DNA from: RBG-16-57-9 sp964529745 | GTDB lineage: Archaea; Thermoproteota; Bathyarchaeia; TCS64 | Length of the DNA stretch: 13,648 nt | Reading direction: 5' to 3' | Assembly (NCBI GenBank): GCA_964529745.1 | Contig: CAZGZR010000066.1 | Location: forward strand, 1 to 13,648 | In this document: positions 6,577-12,710 of the stretch, one piece after another | Position numbering within the stretch: position 1 is the first letter of the stretch | Layout of the letters: the number at the start of each line of letters is the position of its first letter | Notes under the pieces: model-generated | The model's database searches: none | The model's input: the letters and a program-made list of their open reading frames with translations, nothing else | What the model was told of the DNA's origin: nothing | Position numbers and translations under genes: made by a program

Positions 6577-7140
6577 ATGAGTATAAGGTGCTTCGTAGCC
6601 GTAGAGTGCGGCGGCGACGAGCTTGCAGCGAAGTTAAGGGAGGTCAGGAGGGTGCTCGAAGCCACGAGGGCCGACGTCAAGTTCGTCGAGCCGGAGAACG
6701 TCCACCTCACCCTCAAGTTCCTCGGCGAGATCGAGCAGAGCCTCGTGGAACAGGTTTCCAAGGTGGTGGAGGAGATCAGCTTCCAGCCGTTCACCGCCAG
6801 GATCGAGCGGGTGGGGGTCTTCCCCAACCTGAGGAGGCCAAGGGTTGTATGGGCGGGCATAACCGAAGGCGCGTCCCAGCTGGAAGAGATGTGGAGAGAG
6901 ATCGACGGCGAACTAAGCCAGTTGGGCTTCGAGAGGGAGAGGAGGAGGTTCAGCCCCCACCTAACCATCGGCAGGATAAAGAGCGGCAGGAACCGGGACA
7001 AACTCGTCCAAGAAATCTCATCTCTAAGCGACTACGTTTTCGGCGACCTTCACGTGGACAGAGTATCGCTGAAGAAGAGCGTGCTGACGCCGAGAGGTCC
7101 CATCTACACCAATCTGGCCGAGTCGAGAGCAGACAGGTAG
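6577..7140 (+). CDS. thpR: RNA 2',3'-cyclic phosphodiesterase (2H family, LigT/ThpR)
   Basis: This 187-residue protein has the two catalytic HxTx motifs of 2H phosphoesterases, HLTL at 43-46 and HLTI at 128-131, at normal spacing, and the family's start IRCFVAVE. It hydrolyses 2',3'-cyclic phosphate ends of RNA and can join 2'-5' RNA ends in vitro, acting on tRNA-type substrates in the cytoplasm. The ATG at 6577 is preferred over an in-frame GTG at 6568 because family members begin directly before the first strand. It is followed by cca, a pairing common in archaea that fits tRNA end processing or repair. Confidence 0.92.
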   Translation: MSIRCFVAVECGGDELAAKLREVRRVLEATRADVKFVEPENVHLTLKFLGEIEQSLVEQVSKVVEEISFQPFTARIERVGVFPNLRRPRVVWAGITEGASQLEEMWREIDGELSQLGFERERRRFSPHLTIGRIKSGRNRDKLVQEISSLSDYVFGDLHVDRVSLKKSVLTPRGPIYTNLAESRADR

Positions 7141-7180
7141 ATATTTCAGTCATGCGAGACATCTTGCATCCCACTGAGAC

Positions 7181-7185
7181 GGTGA
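7181..7185 (+). promoter_or_regulatory. Shine-Dalgarno site for cca
   Basis: GGTGA five bases before the ATG at 7191 favours this start over an in-frame ATG at 7152, which lacks a well-spaced site. Confidence 0.5.
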
Positions 7186-7190
7186 GCGTC

Positions 7191-8585
7191 ATGGACTGGA
7201 ACGAGCTCAAGCCGAGTATACTGAAGCTGGTGAAGCCAACCGAGGAAGAGGATCTAAAGGTAAGGAGATTCTCGGAGAAGCTGATCAAAGACGTCAACCA
7301 GGTCCTAGAGGCGGAAGGCTTCGATGCTAGGGCTGAGCTCCACGGCAGCGTCACCCACGGCACATGGGTGAGAGGAGGCGAAGACATCGACCTGTTCATC
7401 GTGCTGGGCCCTAAATACAAGCGGGAAGACCTCCACCGGGTTCTGGACGCCTTGAAGAGGAGCCTCGACGGCGACTACGTCGAGGCTTACGCCGAGCATC
7501 CCTACCTGCAGGTTTCCATGGAGGGGTTCAGCGTTGACATGGTTCCGTGCTTCAGGCTGGAGAAAGGAGGAAACATAAGGTCTTCCACAGACAGGACCCC
7601 CCTCCACTCGGAGTACCTCGCCGAGGCGCTCACCGACGATATGAGGGACGAGGTCAGAATCCTAAAACTTTTCACGGAGACCATCGGGGTCTACGGCGCC
7701 GAGATAAGGGTGCAGGGGTTCTCCGGGTACCTGTGCGAGCTGCTCATCGTTAAGTACGGCTCCTTCTGGGAGCTGGCCGAGGTGGCCGCCGATTGGAAGA
7801 ATGGGGAGGTCGTCAGCCTCGACCCCAGCCTAGATGACGATGCGTTGAGGAAGAGCTTCAACGACCCGTTGATAATCATTGACCCCACGGACGAGTCCAG
7901 AAACGTGGCGTCCGCCTTAAGCCCGGGTTCATACTGGACCTTCGTCGCTGCTTGCAGGAGCTTCACCGAGAAACCGGACCTCAAGTACTTCGTCCACGAG
8001 GAGGAAGCACCCCGTGAAACGGTGCTCAACCTGCTGGAGAGTCAGGGAAGCGACTATGTTTTCTTGGTGATAGATGAGCACAAGGCCGAGGTCCCTGACA
8101 GCCTCTGGGGGCAGCTTCACAAGTCCCAGCAGGCGCTGCGGCAGACGCTGGAGGCAGGCGGCTTCAACGTTATACGGTCGAGCGCATGGAGCGACGAGAG
8201 GCACCGCCACATACTCGTCTATCAGCTGGAATCATCGACCATCCCGAGCGTCACTAAACACGTAGGCCCACCCGTTTCCATGGCGAGAAACGCCGAGAGC
8301 TTCCTGAAGACGCACCTGGACTCGGAGACCACGGTATCGGGCCCGTGGATAGAAGGCGACAGGTGGGTCGTGTTGTTAAGGCGGCAGCATACAGAGGCGA
8401 AGGAGCTGCTCCAAGAGAGGCTGAGGGACGGGGGAATAGCCATCGGGGTCTCCAAGAACCTCGCCGTCAAAATACTTCAACACCACAGGGTCCTTCTAAA
8501 CGAGGCGATAAGGAACTACCTTGTGGACGGCTTCGAGAAACACCTGTACAGGATACTGATAGGAAGGCCACACTGGGTTGAGTGA
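7191..8585 (+). CDS. cca: Archaeal class I CCA-adding tRNA nucleotidyltransferase
   Basis: This enzyme adds or repairs the 3' CCA end of tRNAs from CTP and ATP without a template. At 464 residues from the ATG at 7191 it has normal length. The nucleotidyltransferase head shows GS at 52-53, the metal-binding Asp65 and Asp67 (GGEDIDLFIVL) and the third carboxylate Asp116 (SVDMVPCF). The downstream LHSEYL, RILKLF and GFSGYLCELLI segments match the archaeal central domain. The N-terminal KLVKPTEEE is the family's usual opening, which supports 7191; ATG 7152 would add 13 unmatched residues. It lies 50 bases after thpR, and its stop overlaps the kinase start by eight bases. Confidence 0.93.
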   Translation: MDWNELKPSILKLVKPTEEEDLKVRRFSEKLIKDVNQVLEAEGFDARAELHGSVTHGTWVRGGEDIDLFIVLGPKYKREDLHRVLDALKRSLDGDYVEAYAEHPYLQVSMEGFSVDMVPCFRLEKGGNIRSSTDRTPLHSEYLAEALTDDMRDEVRILKLFTETIGVYGAEIRVQGFSGYLCELLIVKYGSFWELAEVAADWKNGEVVSLDPSLDDDALRKSFNDPLIIIDPTDESRNVASALSPGSYWTFVAACRSFTEKPDLKYFVHEEEAPRETVLNLLESQGSDYVFLVIDEHKAEVPDSLWGQLHKSQQALRQTLEAGGFNVIRSSAWSDERHRHILVYQLESSTIPSVTKHVGPPVSMARNAESFLKTHLDSETTVSGPWIEGDRWVVLLRRQHTEAKELLQERLRDGGIAIGVSKNLAVKILQHHRVLLNEAIRNYLVDGFEKHLYRILIGRPHWVE

Positions 8586-9333
8586 ATACATATCCCTGGA
8601 GGATATCATAGGACACGAGGTTGGCAGATTCATCAGCTGGCCCCGCTACGACGAGGACGTAGTAATAAAACGACTAGGTCAGCTGAAAGAACTTGGAATA
8701 GAATCCATTGCCCTCGGCGGGCGCCACGTCATATTGGGCTATCCGCTGCTGGGGAAAGGGCACGCGGGCGTCGTCTTGAAGGCGTTGAAGAGTGGAGAGG
8801 AGGTGGCCTTGAAGATTAGACGCACAGACTCCGATAGAGAGTCCATGCACAGAGAGGCTGAGATGCTTACCTTAGCCAACAAAGCCGTCGTCGGTCCACG
8901 GATCTACGGTTTCTCAGAGGATTTCATCATCATGGAGAAGATAACTGGGCCTTATCTGGGGGATTGGTTGAACGATTTTAAAGGCGATCTGGTGGAACTC
9001 AGGCATGTGCTTCGAGTCCTTCTGGAGAAATCTAGGAGACTAGACCGTGCAGGTGTGGACCATGGAGAACTTAATAGGGTTAAGAGACACTTCATCGTCG
9101 CGGAAGATGGTCCCAGGATAATTGATTTTGAGTCAGCCAGCACAGAAAGGCGTATGCAGAACGTGACGGCGACGGCTCAAAGCATCTTCCTGAACAAGGG
9201 CTTCTCTTCGGAACTGGAACGCCACCTAAAGCTTCCCGACCCGGATGCGCTGATCGACATCCTTTCTACATACAAGCAGACCCCGACAGATATTAACTTC
9301 AATAAAATAATCGAGACATGTAATCTATCTTAA
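8578..9333 (+). CDS. Predicted archaeal Ser/Thr protein kinase-like protein (COG2112 type)
   Basis: This 251-residue protein has a kinase fold with a short N-terminal helical region (1-50). A glycine loop GKGHAGVV lies at 59-66, ATP-contacting Lys79 in EVALKI, and a likely helix-C Glu in HREAEML (91-97). The catalytic loop reads DHGELNRVK (161-169): the usual HxD Asp is Glu164 and the usual Asn is Lys169. The metal-binding Asp183 is in IIDFES. This pattern resembles the atypical archaeal kinases of COG2112, near Bud32/RIO proteins. The substrate is unknown. The start is TTG 8578, overlapping the cca stop by eight bases (TTGAGTGA), so translation is coupled. Base composition is more AT-rich than cca. 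Confidence 0.72.
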   Translation: MSEYISLEDIIGHEVGRFISWPRYDEDVVIKRLGQLKELGIESIALGGRHVILGYPLLGKGHAGVVLKALKSGEEVALKIRRTDSDRESMHREAEMLTLANKAVVGPRIYGFSEDFIIMEKITGPYLGDWLNDFKGDLVELRHVLRVLLEKSRRLDRAGVDHGELNRVKRHFIVAEDGPRIIDFESASTERRMQNVTATAQSIFLNKGFSSELERHLKLPDPDALIDILSTYKQTPTDINFNKIIETCNLS

Positions 9334-9344
9334 AGGGAACTCTG

Positions 9345-9400
9345 AGCATCTTTAAAAACTGTTTATGTTTCACGAAAATGTCGAAGAAAAAGAAATGGTT
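9345..9400. terminator. Shared convergent terminator region
   Basis: Between the converging kinase and cytochrome genes, both strands carry oligo-T tracts. On the minus strand these are TTTCTTTTTCT near 9385-9395 and a T5 run near 9355. On the plus strand there are shorter T3 runs. This fits termination without a hairpin, most clearly for the cytochrome gene. Confidence 0.4.
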
Positions 9401-9403
9401 AGA

Positions 9404-10792
9404 TTATTGTTTTTTCGTCAGGAAGTATATAGCTGCTGCGCCTATGATGAGGCCAACTACTGCTCCAATGGCAAGATTCGTCGGCGAGGGAGCTTTTCCC
9501 GCAAGTTCACTGTTTTCACTTTCTAACTTCGATACCTGGGATGTAAGATTGCCTACTTCTGATGTCAAAGAGTCTACGTCCGCTGTGAGCGCGGCGGATT
9601 TCGCGTCAAGGGCTGCTGTCTCGGCTTCGCCCGCTAGTTTAACTGCATCATTAAGCATCATGTATAGCCTCTCCGTGTTGTGCAGTCCGCCGCTGGCATC
9701 GTAGTCAACATAATGTACGATCCCCATGGCCTTGTCGGCTAGCTCCTGCGCCGCAGCGACCTTTGATGTGTCGATGCCTTCCGTTGCGTTGACTTCTTCG
9801 ATGGTAGTCATGGTTTCTTCCACGATCTGCTCTGTGCCATTGATGAACTCATCCGTGAGGCCTTCAATATATTCGAGGCGCGCGGTCGCCCACTCTAGGT
9901 CGTGACAGTTGCCACAGACCATGGGTTCCGACTGGTTGTATGGATAGAACGTGTTGTAGATCCCGAAGGTGTGGTTGAACCACTCGCCTATATGACCATG
10001 GGCGAAACGTTCTCCACTTCCGTGGCAGTCAACGCACTCGACTTCAGCCGTGTCATGAGCGCTGTCGGGATACACCTCACTCTGAGGGTGATGTGATCCG
10101 ACGTGGCAGTCTCCACATAGCCCATCAACCGTCTCAAACCTGAGCTGAGAACTGTTTTCCTCCGAGTGCGGGTCGTGGCACGAGACGCAAGAGAGTGACT
10201 CCAGTCCCTCGGTTTCAGTGGTAACCTCTAATCCGATGAAGCCTTGAGTTGTCATGCAGTGCAGACATGTATCGCTTCCATGATCGGAAGTCAGAAAGTC
10301 GGTGTAGCTTTGGCTGTGACGACTCTTGGCGTGGTCAGTGGGCTGTTCGTGGCATTCTGCACACCCTTCCGCCGCATAGTCCAAGATCATCGTCGGGTTA
10401 TCGGCGCTGTGAGCCTGGTATGGTCCGTGACACTCCTCACACTGAACGCCCAGCCCATTGGCTGGATCAGAATCATCGAACTCAAAGGTTTGTGATTCTC
10501 CATCCCAGTTTAAGGTGTGACAGCCCGCACAGCTGTTTTTAAACGCTTCCAGATCACCCCTGTTTCTCGTAGGATCTTCCGGGTCATGAACCCAGTATGT
10601 TCCGTCGTCGTTTAGCCCAGCGGCGTTCGCGTGCCCAGTCTCGTTCCAAGACTCGTATTCTTCGGTGTGACAGACGCCACAAAACTCTGCTCCCTTATAC
10701 GTTGGTTCCGCGGCGAATACGTTGTTAATGCTTACTGTGATGGCAATAACTATCCCTACCAGTAATAATAAGTACATTTTACTTTTTTTCAA
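9404..10792 (-). CDS. Membrane-anchored multiheme cytochrome c (8 CxxCH + 1 CxxCM), cytochrome c554/NrfA-like
   Basis: This 462-residue secreted cytochrome has a basic n-region (KKSK), a hydrophobic signal segment (7-26) and a likely cleavage site after about Ala28. Heme-binding CxxCH motifs begin at Cys38, 88, 118, 144, 202, 226, 253 and 293. A ninth site at Cys176 reads CLHCM, with Met in place of the heme-ligand His. The start (EFCGVCHTEEYESW) resembles the cytochrome c554/c' family, and residues 345-390, with GGLHNTERLYMML, resemble the helical C-terminal part of NrfA/hydroxylamine-oxidoreductase-type cytochromes. Then come a heptad-like coiled coil (about 402-432), a Pro-containing linker and a terminal transmembrane helix (439-458) ending in KKQ. 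Seven N-glycosylation sequons fit an exterior location. It probably passes electrons outside the membrane; the substrate is unknown. TTG 10792 is chosen because it supplies the lysines; ATG 10777 is the alternative. Confidence 0.88.
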   Translation of the reverse strand: MKKSKMYLLLLVGIVIAITVSINNVFAAEPTYKGAEFCGVCHTEEYESWNETGHANAAGLNDDGTYWVHDPEDPTRNRGDLEAFKNSCAGCHTLNWDGESQTFEFDDSDPANGLGVQCEECHGPYQAHSADNPTMILDYAAEGCAECHEQPTDHAKSRHSQSYTDFLTSDHGSDTCLHCMTTQGFIGLEVTTETEGLESLSCVSCHDPHSEENSSQLRFETVDGLCGDCHVGSHHPQSEVYPDSAHDTAEVECVDCHGSGERFAHGHIGEWFNHTFGIYNTFYPYNQSEPMVCGNCHDLEWATARLEYIEGLTDEFINGTEQIVEETMTTIEEVNATEGIDTSKVAAAQELADKAMGIVHYVDYDASGGLHNTERLYMMLNDAVKLAGEAETAALDAKSAALTADVDSLTSEVGNLTSQVSKLESENSELAGKAPSPTNLAIGAVVGLIIGAAAIYFLTKKQ

Positions 10793-10829
10793 TTTGGGCC
10801 ACTTAGTGAGTACTTTTTACCAAAGTTGC

Positions 10830-10840
10830 ATTTATATTTA
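10830..10840 (-). promoter_or_regulatory. TATA box of the cytochrome gene
   Basis: AAATATAAATG on the minus strand is centred about 43 bases before the TTG start. Transcription from about 10809 would leave a leader of roughly 17 bases. Confidence 0.5.
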
Positions 10841-10901
10841 TTGAAGTAATGCGTTTAGTAGCAATTTAATGAAAAATTATTCGTTTTTACATATTTAAAA
10901 C

Positions 10902-10912
10902 CTATATATATT
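10902..10912 (+). promoter_or_regulatory. TATA box (with BRE-like purines) of the seven-helix protein gene
   Basis: CTATATATATT preceded by AAAAC is a near-ideal archaeal BRE/TATA. Initiation near 10933 gives a leader of about ten bases containing AAGGT, seven bases before the ATG at 10943. The AT-rich 150-base gap thus holds two divergent promoters about 70 bases apart. Confidence 0.6.
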
Positions 10913-10942
10913 ATGCTATAAGAAAACTACAAGGTCAACATA

Positions 10943-11656
10943 ATGAATGTATTTCCCTTGTTTACTACGGTCGTGGCGCTGGCATTCACAGTAAGTCTAT
11001 ATCGGCAATACCTTAGGCGCCGGAAAACGCATCAGTTGCTGTGGACCATAGCCCTGCTATTCTATGGAATAGCGGCCCTCATGGAGTTTCTCATGAATGC
11101 GGATGTCCTCGGCCCGAGCGTGGCCGTATTCAAGGTATATTATGTCTTGTCTGCGCCTCTCGTTGGGTTACTGGGATCGGGTGTAATGTACCTGCTTATG
11201 GACAGGAGAAAAGCCGAAATCTTCACGGCCATCATAGGTCTGTTGTCTGTGGCTCTGATAGTCACGGGGATGCTTGAGCCTCTGGATAAAGGTGCCCTCG
11301 AGGAGGCCTTTAACGGTCCATTGGGTGAGGCTTTCAGACAGGCAGTCCACGCCTACCCCATGAGTGTACGCAGATACGCGATCGTAATCAACATAGTGGG
11401 CGGTCTCGCGCTCATCCTGGGCGCCTTGTACAGCTATCTCCGAGACAGGCGGCGGACCTATAACATACTGATCTTCATCGGGGGCATACTCCCCATGATT
11501 GGAGGCTCCCTTCTGGGTATATTCGGTGATCCAAACCTGTTCTTCGAGTTAGAACTACTGGGAACCGCGTTTCTATACGCAGGGTTCATCTATAGTGATA
11601 GATTCATAAAGGAACGAGAGTCTCGCATCAAGGGAACCGGTTTTTCTAAACCTTAA
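10943..11656 (+). CDS. Seven-transmembrane-helix protein of unknown function
   Basis: I do not recognise this 237-residue protein as a named family. Hydrophobic segments lie near 3-20, 32-51, 59-86, 92-110, 144-166, 173-193 and 200-216. An amphipathic loop of about 33 residues (111-143) sits between helices 4 and 5, and the C-terminal tail is short and basic. Arg-rich turns (RRRK at 25-28, RDRRR at 167-171) mark cytoplasmic sides. The layout resembles the 7TM sensor modules found at the N-terminus of some histidine kinases, but no kinase or output domain follows. No paired membrane His pattern for heme b is clear. It is transcribed divergently from the multiheme cytochrome and starts 66 bases before the prenyltransferase gene, so a membrane role beside that redox gene is possible but inferred. 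Confidence 0.8.
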   Translation: MNVFPLFTTVVALAFTVSLYRQYLRRRKTHQLLWTIALLFYGIAALMEFLMNADVLGPSVAVFKVYYVLSAPLVGLLGSGVMYLLMDRRKAEIFTAIIGLLSVALIVTGMLEPLDKGALEEAFNGPLGEAFRQAVHAYPMSVRRYAIVINIVGGLALILGALYSYLRDRRRTYNILIFIGGILPMIGGSLLGIFGDPNLFFELELLGTAFLYAGFIYSDRFIKERESRIKGTGFSKP

Positions 11657-11690
11657 ACAAGCCGATCTCCGTGTCCCCCAGGTAAGGAAA

Positions 11691-11699
11691 AATTTATCC
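11691..11699 (+). promoter_or_regulatory. TATA box of the prenyltransferase gene
   Basis: AATTTATCC is centred about 28 bases before the ATG at 11723, with no ribosome site between. This is the pattern of a leaderless archaeal transcript and helps choose the ATG over the TTG at 11711. Confidence 0.5.
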
Positions 11700-11722
11700 G
11701 TCAATAATGATTGACCACACCC

Positions 11723-12616
11723 ATGTCGCTGAAGACTTGGATCGTAGCCACACGGCCGTGGTCACTCGTCATGACCTTCGTCTCCACGTGCCTCGCGGGA
11801 ATTCTTGCCTACGGGAGCGGCAGCTTTAGCGTACCCATATTCATGCTCACCATGGTCGGTTTGCTGATCGCCCACATGGCGGCGAACATGACGAACGACT
11901 GGTACGACGTCAAGCACGGGGTTGACGCCAACGCGCCCACCGCCGAGTACCGGCCGCACCCGCTCCTCTTCGGGGAACTCGACAAGGGTGCCTACAAGAC
12001 GGTGATATTCTCATTATACGGCGTGGGGTTGCTCATAGGCTTATACTTGGCGTGGCTACGCGGCATACCCGTGTTAGTATTCAGCGCCCTGGGCGTAGTA
12101 TTGGGAGTGTTCTACACGGCTGACCCCGTTAAACTGAAACATCACTCCGTTGGGGAAATCTGCGTCTTCCTTGCCTATGGGCCGCTGATGGTGGGCGGAG
12201 CGTTCTACGCCCTCACGGGCGTAGTGTCTATAGACGCGATGATGGCTTCAACGCCTATCGGGCTCCTCATAGCCCTTGTTCTCCTCGCCAACAACATACG
12301 AGACAGAGAATATGATTCAACAGTCGGTATATCCACGCTGACCACGAACAAGGAGGAGAAACAAGGCGTCACATACTATAAGATACTGCTCTCCTCAGCT
12401 TACGTCGCAACAGTCGTGCTTATACTTGCGCGAGTTCTCTCTCCCTTCAGCATCATCGCCTTCCTAACCCTCATGGAAGCATACGGCATCGTCAAACAGT
12501 TCACCGTCAAGGTGCCGCTCACATCGGACCAGATAACGGCCCAGCTATCGCTCCATTACGGCGTGCTTCTGACCCTCGGGGAGTTCCTTAACCTCACCAT
12601 CCAGTCGTTGCGTTGA
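11723..12616 (+). CDS. UbiA-family prenyltransferase, MenA-like (1,4-dihydroxy-2-naphthoate polyprenyltransferase type)
   Basis: This 297-residue membrane protein with about eight or nine helices transfers a polyprenyl chain to an aromatic acceptor. The two Mg-diphosphate-binding Asp motifs are present: NMTNDWYD (Asn55, Asp59, Asp62) and NNIRDREYD (Asn190-Asn191, Asp194, Asp198), followed by STVGISTL. The second motif is the MenA pattern rather than that of UbiA, heme O synthase or the archaeal lipid enzyme DGGGP synthase, so menaquinone-type quinone synthesis is the likely pathway. A related aromatic acceptor remains possible because no other men/mqn genes are visible. The N-terminus SLKTWIVATRPWSL is typical. 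ATG 11723 lies about 28 bases after a TATA box. A membrane quinone would give a partner to the nearby cytochrome. Confidence 0.86.
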   Translation: MSLKTWIVATRPWSLVMTFVSTCLAGILAYGSGSFSVPIFMLTMVGLLIAHMAANMTNDWYDVKHGVDANAPTAEYRPHPLLFGELDKGAYKTVIFSLYGVGLLIGLYLAWLRGIPVLVFSALGVVLGVFYTADPVKLKHHSVGEICVFLAYGPLMVGGAFYALTGVVSIDAMMASTPIGLLIALVLLANNIRDREYDSTVGISTLTTNKEEKQGVTYYKILLSSAYVATVVLILARVLSPFSIIAFLTLMEAYGIVKQFTVKVPLTSDQITAQLSLHYGVLLTLGEFLNLTIQSLR

Positions 12617-12679
12617 CTGCGGCAACCGTTGAAAAGGGATCGAGCTGAAAAGGTGGAAAAAGTCAGGTGCTTGAACAGC

Positions 12680-12690
12680 ATTAAAATATG
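12680..12690 (+). promoter_or_regulatory. TATA box of the B12-type radical SAM gene
   Basis: ATTAAAATATG is centred about 26 bases before the ATG at 12711, so the transcript should begin at or next to the start codon. A short AGGT just upstream of the ATG is too close for a normal ribosome site. Confidence 0.5.
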
Positions 12691-12710
12691 GTAGTGGTGC
12701 ACACGTAGGT

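Noticed and set aside
6312..7001. Minus-strand frame opposite thpR and the EamA start
   Set aside because: It is antisense to thpR and covers the divergent promoters; the product has no coherent domain.
6471..7190. Upstream extension of the cca frame through thpR
   Set aside because: The cca frame stays open upstream, but the residues are Arg-rich thpR shadow with no match to CCA enzymes. The family start fits 7191.
9404..10792. Cytochrome as a true nitrite reductase (NrfA) or hydroxylamine oxidoreductase
   Set aside because: There is no CxxCK site and no P460-type crosslink evidence. The resemblance is limited to the helical C-terminal part, so no specific enzyme name is given.
11639..11652. 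Hairpin GGTTT-TTCT-AAACC at the end of the seven-helix gene
   Set aside because: It is a five-base-pair stem inside coding sequence with no T-tract directly after it. It may be chance, and archaeal termination does not need it.
12602..12619. CAGTC/GACTG stem over the prenyltransferase stop codon
   Set aside because: Only five base pairs with an eight-base loop and no following T-run; expected by chance.
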